From Agaricus subrufescens (taxonomy: Eukaryota; Basidiomycota; Agaricomycetes; Agaricales; Agaricaceae), in contig CM057063.1 of assembly GCA_029945375.1 (NCBI GenBank), positions 930,001 to 994,000 on the forward strand: a stretch of DNA of 64,000 nucleotides. Direction: 5' to 3'. Below are positions 45,526 through 57,562 of this stretch, in pieces. Made by a program: the position numbers and the translations under genes. The notes beneath the pieces are model-generated. The model saw nothing but the letters and a program-made list of their open reading frames with translations, did not search any database and was not told the origin of the DNA. Positions within the stretch are counted from its first letter, which is position 1, and each line of letters opens with the position of its first letter.

Positions 45526-46393
45526 ATGCAGTACGTCAATCCCAGGTATTTCGATTCATTGTCTCTTCCTTGACCAACTTTCTCTAAACACTCTCTATAG
45601 CAAGTCAAGTGGTTCTCGTCCTGTATCCCACAGTTTCATCCAAATCCCCGCGACAAATAATGTTTCCTCGTCCTTTCCTTTCTACCAAGCACCAAGGACG
45701 ACTCTCTCGAATGTCGTGGCTTCGGTGGAACCCCAGTCAAGTTTTCCCTTCTCTACCCAATCATACGGAGGACTCGACCTATTTCATGGAACTGCTCCCA
45801 CAAATCCATGTCCGGATACCCCGCAAAGGTTGATGGTCTCTCAGCCTACTTCCAATCCTTTCATGTATAACGACGAGCTCTATTCCTCAATGGCCTACTT
45901 GGAAATGCTGTCTGACAACCAGCAACTATCACAACCATCCAGCCCTGCCCATAGCCAGGAAGATACAACTGGTTATTACCACGCGGACGTTGTTAACGAT
46001 GATAACCAGCAGTATACCGGGTGCCCCTTTGACGAACTGCCGTGGAAGTCATGTTCACCTGTCGAGTCTAACCCAGAAAACACATCCGCGTACTCACAGC
46101 CCCAGCTTACCTCGCCTGCCAACCGAAAGGCCTCCACAGCTAGAAGAAAGAGAGCGGCTAAATATATTTGTGACATGTGCGGTGCAAGTTTGACTGCCAA
46201 GCACAATTTGATAAGTAAGCTATTTCGTTCAAGCTGTTGTAAGAGTGGAAAAACTAAACAACATACCCTCATAGGTCACCAAAATGTCCATTTGGGAATC
46301 AAACCTTTCTGCTGTGAAATTTGTCAGAAAGGGTTCACTGCAAAGGCAACGTACCGTCGCCACATAAAGACGGTCCACCGTGACCAAGCATAA
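45526..46393 (+). CDS. C2H2 zinc-finger protein 2
   Basis: Three exons (45526-45545, 45601-46214, 46275-46393) give 250 residues starting MQYVNPSKSSGSRPV. The N-terminus is Ser/Pro/Asn-rich. After a basic linker (NRKASTARRKRAAKY) come two classical fingers: CDMCGASLTAKHNLISHQNVH, split by a phase-1 intron, and CEICQKGFTAKATYRRHIKTVH. Finger spacing (KPFCCE linker) fits DNA binding. Paralogous in plan to zinc-finger protein 1 just upstream. Confidence 0.83.
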
Positions 46394-46684
46394 TTTGGCC
46401 CTTCTTTTGCAGTTTCTGATCTGTTGGTTTTTTTTTTTTTCTTTGTTTTTGTAAATTGCTGAATGTTTTGTGAGCTTTCCATTTGTAGTATTGTCTCCTT
46501 TATATGATTAATTATCTTACTTACCCTGTCGAGCATAGAGATAGCTTGTTATTATCCGTAGTAGAATTTTCCCGATTTTGTATTGTTCTAGTGTTATATG
46601 TTTACTCCTTTAGTCACGTATCAGGTCGCCCGTAAATAATCCAATTTCATTCATCATCCCTACACACCCTGCTTTGTGCATTTC
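46394..46684 (+). other. Short intergenic region
   Basis: 291 bp, AT-rich with T-runs after the zinc-finger stop (about 46430-46450). No gene seen. Confidence 0.5.
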
Positions 46685-49647
46685 ATGAACCCCGATGAAT
46701 CTTCGTCGCCCAAACAAAACAAAATTGTTTCAGAAACCCTGGTTTCCGAGTTTAACTTGGAAATTGGATTACGCGAGAGGATGACCGAGTTGTTGCGTGC
46801 CAGAATTGCTTGGGCATCGTTGTTGAAGGAGTCTCTTACAAACGGTCCGCTGTCATCCTTCCTCACGCGAATTTAGCTCCATTGTTCGTTTCAGATACTC
46901 AAACGCATACTGCGTCGCCTGATTCCTTCAGATATGCGGCTTTCGATTCCCTCAGAGCGGCGGAAAAACCATTCGAAAATCTGTCCAACAGGGAAGGCCC
47001 TGCACCTCCGAACCTCCGGCTACAAGAAGCCTTGCGTCATGCTCGTCCCCCTCCCAGACCTAAAACTCTGCTCGCGCGCAATTCTAAACCCGCCTTTTTG
47101 TACATCAGACCATTGGCGTTATCGGGGATGGGTAACGACGCTTCTAATCTGTATATTCTGAAATGCCCTGTGTGTTTCAGAACAACCTTCACTTCCCTAC
47201 AAGGTTTACTCAATCATGCCCGCATATCTCATATTCTCGAATGGGGCACGCATGAGGAATGTATCCGTGCTTGCATGGTCGCCGATCCTGAACTAGACAT
47301 AACAGCTGGGATAGAAGTTGGTGTCGGCTCAGGAGGGATTTTACCTGGTATCCGAACCATATTCGAGATGGCTGTAGGACCATCCCAGTCTGGTGGCCAG
47401 ATTTCTGTCAGGAGCAACAACCCTCGTGGAGACGATTCGGCGTTTAGTCACCTCACCAGGACACTTGGACTTCACGAAAATTCGCCGGCCCTCGCGCCTT
47501 TTCTTGGAAAAGAGCCTATTCGTAGAGGTATAAAAGCCCATCAACAAGATGAACTTCTGGATATCGATGGTGATGACCAGGGGACTTTACACTCTGGCGA
47601 CTGGTTGAAGAGTCATTGGCGCCCCCATTTTGCGCAGCGTGGTGTGGCCATTGATTCTCAGGGTAAACTAGGGACAGCTTTAGACCAGGGCCCCGTCGGA
47701 GACGATGAATTCATTCCAAGCGTTGAAGCCGGTATTGCCCCAAGCGTAGAAGATAAGCTTGCACATTCATCATCGGCAACCATAACTACGAGGTTTCACT
47801 TCACAACCCGCGTTGTTGTCACAGACCGCAGTTTGTACATTGATTCTGGTACGATAATTTTCATACCATGCTTGCAAAAGCTTATATCTGCTCTCAACTA
47901 GGCCAAGAGGAGCAGTTTACCCATAAATGGATGCTGACCCTTCATTCTCCCTCATATGTAAGTTCCTCTCGACGTTGCGCATGGCTCGTAAGCTTAACTC
48001 GTTTTAGGCTCGTAATATTGCGACTGTTCTTCGAAGTATGAAAGTCACACCAATGTTACCTGACGACACTGTGAGGTGCTATCAACCAATAGCCAACCAA
48101 TCTCCGTACGCTATCGTCGGCGTAGCGTCTCAACCTTTTCTTGCAAAAATAGATCTAACGTTCAACGACGTTGAAGGCGAGAATCTTGGCGAGCAGACTT
48201 TTTCCATGGAGCATTGGGTGGACGTACGTGATTAATTTTCACTCGTATATGCGGTGGTCTGACCGTTAATATCAAATTAGCTTGATCCACTCAAGTCTCC
48301 TGTGGCAGCGATTGGGTTAGAGCAGACCTGCGATATTGAACTTGACAAAAGAATAACGATTTCGCCTGTGGAGGCTGAAAACACAACAGTGAATTTCAGA
48401 GCCCTCTGGAAGTTTGCCGACGAATCTCTCGTGAAGAACACAGAAAGCAAGCAATCTGCTAATGGTAGTCGTCGACCTGGTTTGTATATTTCCTCCCGCG
48501 TCCAAGGGTATTGATACATAAATGCCACAGCTCACGAAGAAATCTTGAGTGAATTGCTTCCTCAATTCCCACTAACGCTGCCAGGTTGGTTAAGCTCTTA
48601 CGTCATTATATGCCTCCTAACCCTCCTGACAGGGTCGAAAAGAAGGCGAGGCCTGAATCTGCCATACAAGTTAGTCACGTCTGCGCAGTTTTCGAAGCTT
48701 GTTGAAGGTCGCAGGAAAGCTATTGAGGTGGGTTGCTTGGAAGTCATGAAGCATGATTATTGACTTGTGATTTTCAGTGGGGCCGCATCCGCGCGCTCCG
48801 AGATGCCTATAACAAGGTCATTGAAGAGAAACAAGCTAATGAACCCTTGATTATGACAGCGGCTAACGTTCATGCCTGGCTACGGGAGGGAGGACACTTG
48901 CAACAGGGTGATCAGGTCAAATCGGAGGTTGCCCAGGTGACTTCATCTAAGGCAAATGAAAGCACCCGCTGGTGTTCTTTCTGTGGGCTGGAACATGCGT
49001 TGCACTCTCCTCTGGTCAAGGACGAAGAGCAGAATGAGAAACCTTGTGACATAAATTGCTGGCTGACCTTGCAAACTATGGGTGTCCTCAAACTTCGACC
49101 CGTTGATGTACACCGTCCGGCGGTTACTACTGGGAATCAAGTGCAGGGATCTCAGACGTGTGCCACGATTCTCGATAGAAAGGCCCTCGTCAAATTTACT
49201 GACCCCCACCTCGCGCTGGCGATCAGGCATTTGATCGACCCACTCGGCCTGCCATCTTTCAAAGCTTGGCCGACAAGTAAATCGCCTTTTCTTTTAGACC
49301 GCCTTGGAGCAGCGTCCGAGGGAATAGAAGCAACGTTGGCACCATATTCCCTACTCGCATTGTGCCTACGCCCGCTGATCAGGAGGATCATCCGCTCGGG
49401 TCTTGGTGTAGCCGACCAGCATAAACGCATGCATGAGCACGCATATCCGACGAAGGAGGGATCCCCGATAAGGCTTCTTACCCCGACGCACGTCTTGACG
49501 GGAATAGGGGCTGGTGGGAGGGGGGTCGTCCGGGACAGAGACGACGTTGATGAGGCGATTCTTTTGTGCTTATCAACGCTAGGCACAATCTTTGCTTCTC
49601 GTCGACATGGGAGCGATATGCCGCAGGTCAAAGTGGAGGAGGGCTAG
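46685..49647 (+). CDS. YEATS-domain chromatin protein (YEATS2-like)
   Basis: Exons 46685-46844, 46877-47848, 47902-47957, 48008-48223, 48281-48479, 48531-48584, 48633-48727 and 48778-49647 join into 873 residues. Near residues 145-185 lies a zinc-finger-like segment (LKCPVCFRTTFTSLQGLLNHARISH). A YEATS domain follows (ATITTRFHFTTRVVVTDRS, THKWMLTLHSPS, VLRSMKVTPML), an acyl-lysine reader. A second Cys-rich site (WCSFCGLEHALHSP ... CDINC) and a helical C-terminus with FTDPHLALAIRHLID come after. This resembles YEATS2 of the ATAC-type acetyltransferase complexes. The first intron (46845-46876) is only 32 nt. The 5-prime end is therefore uncertain: a frameshift or another splice is possible. Confidence 0.82.
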
Positions 49648-49881
49648 ACCTGCCAACAAGAACTGCCGCTGTCGACGGAGGCAGCGAACTCGTGGGCTGG
49701 GTCCTCGGAAGTAGACAGGTGCGCAGTGGCCGGCGGGAGGCTGCAATTATGGCTGGATATGGGGAGATGTGGATCCGGGGTGTTATATAAACGCGAGAAG
49801 CTGCTAGCATGAGCTTCTTTCATTCTCTATATATTCCGACCTGCCCTCGCTCGCTCCCCATCTCATTCTCCCCCCCTCCCA

Positions 49882-51199
49882 ATGCTGGCGTCCAATCTCT
49901 TCCTCCTTCTTGTCTCTTTGGCTGGTCCATTGCTCTCCGTCCACGCGTCGTCCCCGCTCCACCACCATCGTTCTTCACGCATGACTCACCACCGGCGGGG
50001 CCTCTGTCTCCCCCGCAAGCCTTCCGCATCTCAGGAACAGGTCGACCTCCCAGCAACCAGCACTGGATATTATCAGGCTGAGCCTACGCAAGTCGAGGCC
50101 TCTGCCGCCTCTTCATCAGACTTAGACGACGCTGCCGCAGCAGCAAGCACCACCGACCAGGCTCCTACTGATGCCGCGTCCTCTACATACAGAACACTGA
50201 CCACGCTATCTTCTTCCGCATATATACCCAATGGCATCAAGGCTGGCGTAGCGGGCGGTGATGCATATACCATCCTCCAGAGTCACATTGGATGGTGGTA
50301 TGACTGGTCTGCCAGTCCGCACAAACCTGGAAGCCCGATTGCCGTTCCCATGCTCTGGGGCTCCGGGAAAGTGGATTCGATAGATGCGAAGCGTTTGGCT
50401 GATTTTCAACGACTGTCTTCCTCTCCTCAACACCCGCAGTTCGTGCTTGGATACGAAGAACCCGATTGTACGAGTGGAGGCGGATCAAGCGGAGTGAGCG
50501 TTGCACAAGGTGTTAGAGAATGGGAAGATTTGATGGGTCCGTTGAAGAGAAAAGGAACCAAGATAGGCAGTCCATCCATGTGTAGTGAGTGTTTTTTCCC
50601 CCTGTCTTGTTACGTGGTTCTTTTGGAGGAAATGAGGTCATCTAAAGAGCTCTATCATAGAACAAGCGGATGAAACGTGGCTCAAGGAGTTTGCGAAAAA
50701 GATATCGACACCTTGGGATTTCACCGCGATACATGTGAACAAGAATAATCTGGATGGGGTGAAAAAGGATATCGTACGTTATAACTTACTGGCCGTCAAT
50801 CAAGCTAAATCTCTTGTGTAGGACCATTACTGGGCAACGTATGGCAAACCAATATGGGTGACCGAATTCGCCTGTGTGAATGGTGCGTGTTTGCTCTTTG
50901 GGATATCCCTTGTTTACTTACGAAAAGACACTCTATAGATCACAACACGTTCCAGCCATGCACGAACCAACAGCAGATCAATACATTCATTCAACAAGTT
51001 GTGGATTATTTCGAACATGAGAGCAGGGTGTATGCGTATGCGTTCAGCAATGGGGAAGGGTTGGGCACAGTTTGGCCCATGATGCGTGGTGGTAAATTCA
51101 GGCAAGCTGTTTCTTTTCTACTTTTTGCTCATTTCTTACTAACGCCTCTATAGCGAGTCCGGAAAGGCTTATCTAGCTGCTATCAGCAAGTATCATTGA
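49882..51199 (+). CDS. Secreted GH128-type glycoside hydrolase (Asl1-like)
   Basis: Five exons (49882-50584, 50661-50773, 50822-50882, 50939-51101, 51154-51199) give 361 residues. The signal peptide is MLASNLFLLLVSLAGPLLSV, followed by a Ser/Ala-rich linker of about 90 residues. The TIM-barrel core then shows IGWWYDWSASP, PMLWGSGK, FVLGYEEPDC (acid/base Glu region), IWVTEFACV (nucleophile Glu region) and YAYAFSNGEGLG. GH128 enzymes cut beta-1,3-glucan, so a role in wall remodelling is likely. The last intron begins GCAAGC (GC-AG). A TATATA sits about 55 bp before the start. Confidence 0.92.
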
Positions 51200-51372
51200 T
51201 CTGTTCAAGTGCGGGCCACTCCAATTTTTTTTTTACTAGAGCCGGTCTCTGGTCATGTTTTAAGCATTGTTTTACGCGTTCTAGTTGTGGCTATGACTAT
51301 ATATTGATTACATTGAATTGTCGTACGATTTATGAGTGCAGATTCATATTACGCATTGACAAACAATGGCAC

Positions 51373-52911
51373 TTAATAGATGTAAGGGAAAATACGGTAG
51401 GGAACGAGTTTCTTGTACTTGATCCAGTCGTCGCCGTACCTGCAAGGAGAGTCAGGACCAGAACAAGAGACTGAAGTATTTAGGACTGACTTTTTCTGAC
51501 AGGCTTCATCGTCCCGACGTTGACGATGGATGAGAAGAGCGAGGAAGTAGCAAACGTAGAAATAGGTGATGGGAGTGTCAAAAAGCGTAGGAAGCGACCA
51601 CGCGAGAGCCATGACAAGGTCGCCACTGGGTGGTGCATGAGATGGGGCAATTTTAGTCAACATGTCAAATAAGACTTACAGATAATTGGGGTGCTGAGAA
51701 AGGCCCCACCAGCCGGAAATGAGGAGTTTGGTTCCGCGTTTGGTGTCCATGTACTTGAGATCTACGCGAAGATGAGTTGGACAGTGCGAAAAAGAGACAT
51801 AAGGAGACTCACTCTTGGGGTTCTTTCCGTTCCTAAAGTTGTTCTTTTCGTTATTGGCACCGCGGAATATCCAGTACCCAAAGAGATTGGCGCCAATGAT
51901 AGCAGCAGTGCGGGCGGGGCCAAGCTCTACAGGATGGAAGGCGAGGTAGCGAGCCTGGAGGCTGTAAATGAAAGGAACCCAGGCCAAGTCTCCAACTGCG
52001 AGCATGAAGCCAAAGCCATCCGTGGTGATATCCATGGTGGTGAAGAGAGCAGGCTCGTTGTAGAGGCCATCTGCAACATACCAAAATTGGAAAGCAAGGA
52101 CAAGCCACATGGAATCTGTGACATTTTGGATACCACCACGACGGACAGCCTGTTTGCATGCCATACTGATGTTGATGAGCACCCAGAGGATGAGGCCGGG
52201 GCGCAATTCGTTAAAGGACTTGAGGTCGAGAGAACCAATAGAGGGATTGAGCTCTCGTCCGATGAACCACTATAATATTTTTGTGAGACGAGTGGAAATG
52301 GCGACATTCTAAAATAACATACATCATAGATGGGGTTACCAGAGTTACCTCCAAGGGCTAGGAGAGTACCCGAACGGAAAGAAAGGGCGTAGCAATACAG
52401 AGCCTGCACTGCAGACATGAGGAGGGACGCGGTAAGAAAACCGACCCATTTGTCGTATAGTATAGTGAAAGACTGGGGCCCAAAGTTGAAGATGATGCCA
52501 GACGCGATGCCGAGTGCGAGAAGAAAGGTAGAGAAGGCTTGAAAGCAGAGTAAGAGAGAGACAGAAATGGAAAAAAGAAAAAAAAGTCGTACCATTGATT
52601 TTATAGAACTGGTGCTCGCCGTTGCGGAGCGTGGTGCCCTTCACCCAGTCGCCGGGAAGGATAGCCCAGGCTAGGACGCAGAAGACGTACCATCCGAGGT
52701 AGATAAGGGCAGCCTCGGTGTCCCAGAGGGCGCGCCACCAGTCAGGGTCCGAGACGGCGGCGACGACGCGGTCTGTGTCCAAGGCGGGGATACAGGCGTT
52801 CTGTTCGTTGCAGGCAAAGAAGAGGGCGTAGGTGGTGGCCGGGACGAGGAGTGAGACGGCGAGGGCGCCTGGGGGGCCGAGAAATTCGTAGTGGGTAGTT
52901 GGTGGATTCAT
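51373..52911 (-). CDS. ERG24: Delta(14)-sterol reductase Erg24
   Basis: Six exons (from the start: 52911-52593, 52537-52323, 52269-51813, 51761-51680, 51625-51491, 51439-51373) give 424 residues with many membrane spans. Signatures are [62 protein letters not shown] (usual SRH is SQH), and the C-terminal [25 protein letters not shown]. The enzyme reduces the C14-15 double bond of sterols with NADPH in the ER during ergosterol synthesis. Divergent from the next gene with only 28 bp between start codons. Confidence 0.97.
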
Positions 52912-52939
52912 GGAAAGAAGCAAGAATCAGTGCTTTCCC
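52912..52939. promoter_or_regulatory. 28-bp gap between divergent start codons
   Basis: The ERG24 ATG (minus) and the coiled-coil gene ATG (plus) are 28 bp apart. Core promoters must therefore lie inside the opposing coding sequences, or translation starts further in. Confidence 0.6.
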
Positions 52940-54069
52940 ATGTCCCTCGCCCATCGCCTCAACGAACTCGCCGCCGCCCACGACCGCAACCTCATCAGGT
53001 ACGCCCGCCCTCCCCCCGTCCGCGCCCCCCTCTCACCCCCGCCCCCAGTGACGATGACTACAGGCTCCTCCGCCAAGACCTCTTCCACCGCGCCGCCGCC
53101 CCCGAGCCCCGTCCCTCTGTCCAGGCGCCGCCGCCCGCCCCTCCCTCAGACCCTCCCCAGCCCCCCCTCAGGCACAAAAAATCCGTCGTGTCCAACGTAG
53201 CCAGCCTCTTCCGCCGAGCCACGGGGCGCTCTTCTCGAAAACCAGATCCTGATCCCGTTCCCCCAAAACGCAGCGGTCTCCGCAAGCCAAGCATGCCCAC
53301 CCTCCGCCCCTCCAAACAGCCATCCTCACCATCAGATGACGAGCGCGAGTCTGCCGCCCTCAAAGCAGATATCGCCGCACTTGAGGCTGAACGCGGCCGC
53401 CTTCTCGACGCCTTTGCTGCGCTCGAAGCGTCGACTCTCAAGCGCATACAGTACAAAACCGCACGCCGATTGTATACCCCAACCCCGACAAATGTCAGCG
53501 TTGTCCTCCAAGGCCGTGAGTGGCGCAGGCCCACGAAGCCTGTCCCCTCCATCATCCTCCCACCTCGAGCAACAACCCCGAATCACCACCATCGTCCCAG
53601 CGCTTCCATGTCCTCTTCCCGGACACACGCCAGCGACCAGCTGTCCATCTACTCAGCCGAATCCTCATCCAAAGCCTCTCTCTCCCGCTCCTTCACCCCA
53701 CAACCCACATCTCCTCGCTCCCCCCGCCTCCGCAATACCCTTCAACGCCAGACCTCCGTCTCCTCAGCCTCCACCCAGAGTACCGGCACCAGCAGTCGTC
53801 TCGCCACTCTGGGGCCCCGCAGCACCGGAAATATATACCTCGCATCTCTCACGGAACATTCTTCATCTAGGGATACCATTGCAGATTCTCGCACGGAAGA
53901 TGATGACATTGACGACCCCGAAGCCAAAGACTATGCATCCGCTCTTCAAGAGCTCCACGACATTCGACGACGCAGAGACGAAATGGATGCTAGATATATC
54001 ACCAAGCTTGAATACATTCAAGCTAAACTCAAAGCCGCAGAAATACATGAACGTGTTTCCCGCCATTGA
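52940..54069 (+). CDS. Coiled-coil protein, unknown function
   Basis: Two exons (52940-52998, 53049-54069) give 359 residues. The start MSLAHRLNELAAAHDRNLISDDDYRLLRQDLF is a short helical module seen at the head of many Agaricomycete proteins. It is followed by Pro-rich and basic stretches, a helix (ADIAALEAERGRLLDAFAAL), a Ser/Thr-rich disordered middle and a C-terminal coiled coil (LQELHDIRRRRDEMDARY). No catalytic domain is seen. The first intron is GC-rich but GT-AG. Confidence 0.8.
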
Positions 54070-54319
54070 CCAGTAGTATTAGTATCGGAATGTAACCATA
54101 TATTATACTCTAGTGTTATTAATAGATTTCTCGGTGACGCACACGCAACCGCCCCTTACGATACTGAAGGGTTAACTCACTCGTCCATACGGAGAAGCGA
54201 AAGAATTTAGTGCATTCCATAATTCCTCCATCAAATCTAACTCACATTATTTGTACAAGATCGTACTCTAATACAATATTCAATAAATATAAATACACCA
54301 CACAGCCATCCACAAGCTA

Positions 54320-56234
54320 TTATCCTCCTGAGCTTGCGATGCCCACCTGCGTCGAGCGCAAACACGAAATCGGAATCGGGTCATAGCCATCAAGTTCGTC
54401 CTCTGATAGCCCGATCTCAAGGATAGAACGCGTCAGGCTGCTAAAGTCACTCGCTGGCATACTCGTTTTACCACCATCAAAAGGTCTTTTGTACCGGGAA
54501 GGAGGAGTGTCCTCGGGCGTGGGGGGTAATCGCACTACAGCACGTCTCGGCGACGGAAGAGATGGGACGTCAACGTAACAAGAGTTATGGCGAGACGGAA
54601 TACGAATCATTAAGGGAGAAGCGGGAGAGCCGATGACTTCGGTTGATAACGAGGGCAGAACGTCCTTTTCTTGGCGTCTACGAGACAGCGGTGGAGATTT
54701 TGGAGACAGTGGTAGAATTGTTTTCCGGCGTTTTGAGCTTGCAGCATCACAGTCGCCCCTTCGTTTTGCAGGATTTGGTGTTACTGGTAGTTTTCGTGGT
54801 AATATCAATGTTGATGATGATGATGATGACGACGACGAAGAGTCGTCAGTTGCATTAACAGCAGCCAAGGCCGCCTCTTCATCTCGCTTTTTCTTCTTCT
54901 CAATTGCTAATTCTTTTGCCTTTACTCGTTTTTCTATTTCCTCTTGCAACATTTGCGCAAAAATCTGGGCATCGCCTTGTAACCATACGTCAAAAACGCT
55001 ATCCCATTCCCGAGTTGGAACCGGAAAATCGAGGTTGAGATATACAGCCTTTATTGATGACTCTTCATCAGTGCTCGTTGGTGGGCGCACATTGCTGGCC
55101 GAAGCAGAAGCAGCTCCTTCATCTTTGGTTGAAACACGGGACCGTACCGCTTTGGAAAACTCTCGGACGATTCTTTTCGTTCCAGGAACCCTGAGACTTG
55201 TCCCGACGACCAAGAGTAGATCTGCGCCGCTACGACCTTTTGAACCCATCAGATCTTTGCTGACAACGTCACCAACACCCTCCCCATCCTTATGCGCTTC
55301 ATTATACAACACGACGCTGGGTCGGAGCTTTCCTATTCCACGAGGTCGTTTTCCCGTCAACTTTCGGGTCTGTTCCTGAGACGTGCACGCGGGACACTGG
55401 GGCGGCTGGCCAACGGCGAGACTAGGTAAATGCTCGTGCAGAGGATATGAGTGTGTGCAAGTTTGACAATGGACGGCTTGCAGGGTTCCATGAAGTGGGA
55501 TGCACCGAGGAATTTCCACGGGTGGGGAAGAGTGTCGAGATGTCGATGAACCAGGATCAGCAACCTGATCGATGAGAATTTCACCAGTGGGAAGTTGAGT
55601 GGCAGGCGCTTTTCCTTTGGCCCGACTTTTGCCCCGTCTATCGTCGAATTCTGGCACACCAAAGGAGAGACCGGTTTTTTGTTCGATGGCATCGATATTT
55701 TGAGTATAGACTCGGAGAAGTTTCCCGCGATCGTCGAGGGCACGCAAAACACGATGAAACGAAGTTGGCTCTGCATCTTGTGATAGCCTAGAGAGTTGAG
55801 CGATCATTTGGCAGAAAAGGGAAGTGGTGTGTTCCGACTGCAGATGAGGAAAGCATATATACACTTTGAGCGGCGCAGGACAATTGACGCCGAGATAGAC
55901 GCTCACGTTAAATACTGAGGCATCGAATAGATCCTTGCCGGATGCCAGGTTTTCTCGAGGATTGTCGCGCTTCAATGTCTGGAAGAGCCCCTCGGGGGAG
56001 CGAAAGTCGGGAATGCCGGCCTGGACTGAGATGCCAGCACCTGGGAATGTGTCAGCGCTCGCTGCCAGCGAAGCAGAGGATAGGGCGAGTACCACAGACG
56101 ACGACGATGCGCCTGGCCTTTAAGATGGCATGAATAACTTTTCGGAGGTGGGCGGCCGGGTTGGCGGGCTGGGAGAGGAAGGCGAGAGAGGCGGGAGGGG
56201 GCGTGTGGGACTCCAGAGGAAGAAGGACGGTCAT
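54320..56234 (-). CDS. Sirtuin, Hst3/Hst4-like NAD-dependent deacetylase
   Basis: Three exons (56234-56093, 56040-55907, 55837-54320) give 597 residues. Catalytic motifs are VVVCGAGISVQAGIPDFRS, YTQNIDAIEQKTG, and IPLHGTLQAVHC with the catalytic His. Two Cys pairs (CQTC, CPAC) bind zinc, then VVLYNEAHK and LLLVVGTSLRVPG. A long tail with a Lys/Glu helix, a Ser run and basic clusters follows, as in fungal Hst3/4 enzymes that remove acetyl groups from H3K56. An in-frame ATG at 56351 could add 39 residues (MEAGDDARMAW); I prefer 56234. The 69-nt intron 55838-55906 is a multiple of three and open, so retention is possible. Confidence 0.92.
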
Positions 56235-56351
56235 CCTGCGGAGGTGATGGTTGGAAGACAAGTCAGCCGAGACACTGTCGACCGTGGCGCGGGAACTCGC
56301 TCGCATGGGAATGCACTGCCATGCCATCCGTGCGTCGTCGCCGGCCTCCAT

Positions 56352-56736
56352 GCTGGCCGGGCACCTGGCATTGAATGCACAGAAATGCCTCGAGTCCGTG
56401 GGAGGCGACCAGCATCAGGGCGGGTGGGCAGTGATTGGGAAGATGAATCCGAGCCAGGAGCTCGTCTCGGAGGAGCCTCGCCTCGCACTGTGGCACCTCG
56501 CAGCCACCGCCAGCCACGCCGAGAACGCGCGCGCCGGACAGCCTCGAGCCCGCGCCTCTGCCCCCAGCGTTCTCCCTGCCAAGTGCCCCGCAAGGACGGA
56601 TCAGTTATTTTCGGACCATGACCTAAGCAGGCGCCCTTTTCCAATCAATGAAATGACCCGACTTTATAGACATACAGAAACCGAAACAAAAAAACTTGTC
56701 GACTAAATAATAACCTTTGAATTGTAAAATATGTTC
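56352..56736. other. GC-rich region upstream of the sirtuin
   Basis: Open frames exist on both strands because of high GC content, but none starts with a supported ATG or resembles a protein family. Confidence 0.45.
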
Positions 56737-57190
56737 TCAGTATCTCGAAACCCCCTTGACTAAACTATGCTGTTGAAGGTGCAGACGACTTCCCAGAATG
56801 TCAGCTAGAAGTGCTGGACGGTACAAGAGACTCGATACACACCCCATGATTACTTGTTTCTGTAGAGGAGAAAGGTTGAGCTACAGGGTACACCCCCGAG
56901 GGCACCTTGTAGTGACGAGCAGACACGTCAGGTTGCGAAGCAACAAAGATGCGGTTGCCGAATGTAGCGTCGGTCGAGAGAGGTTCGTAAGAGAAGTCGT
57001 ATTGTTTCTCGTAAGCATATGCAGCGGCTTGCGCCTCTGGCTGAGGATACCGGGCCTGGCTATGTGTAGCTTGGGCCTGGCTGAGGGCAACAAAGGGAGA
57101 GTGGAATGCACGGATGCTAGCACATTGCCTTGGTATGCGGCGTGCAGCAACAGTGGAGTGCTGGACGAGGGGGCGGAGGAACGAGGACAT
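56737..57190 (-). CDS. Small protein with mitochondrial-type presequence
   Basis: From ATG 57190 the frame reads MSSFLRPLVQHSTVAARRI and RAFHSPFVAL, an Arg-rich amphipathic start with an RAF/FHS motif typical of mitochondrial presequences. YEKQYDFSYEP and HYKVPSGVYPVAQPF follow. Read straight through, the ORF ends at 56801 (129 residues). A 49-nt GT-AG intron (56805-56853) is in keeping with local introns and would give 134 residues ending at 56737; I favour the spliced form slightly. The function is unknown. Confidence 0.6.
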
Positions 57191-57562
57191 AAGGCAGAAG
57201 ACGGGGCGTTACGTGAAGAGTCTCACATCCCCAGGCTAGCGCCCCAGGTTTTATACCCCTCCCACCCCACGAAATTTAGACATCACATCCCCACACCCCT
57301 GCCTTCTTCACTACTTATCCGCAAACACCGCACACCGCCCGACATCAAGCAGCCAATATAATAGATTCGCATCTACTCAGAGCTCGTCACAACGCGTTCT
57401 ATCTGCTCGTTGCGCAGCCTCGTATGATTTTGGGGTAAAGCTAAAGTCAGACGACAGTATTAGTGCCTTGCCAAGTCAGGGCCGTAACGGTTGCCTTTAA
57501 CGGCATCACATCATCTCGTTGTTGTACATGGATACATGGATTATTACAGTATTAATAGAGTC
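57191..57562. other. Intergenic region upstream of the small mitochondrial-type gene
   Basis: 372 bp without coding or RNA signal. Confidence 0.5.

Noticed and set aside
56251..56706. Plus-strand open frame of about 150 codons upstream of the sirtuin
   Set aside because: It opens with a non-ATG codon, lies in GC-rich DNA where all frames are open, and overlaps the probable sirtuin leader on the other strand. No family resemblance.
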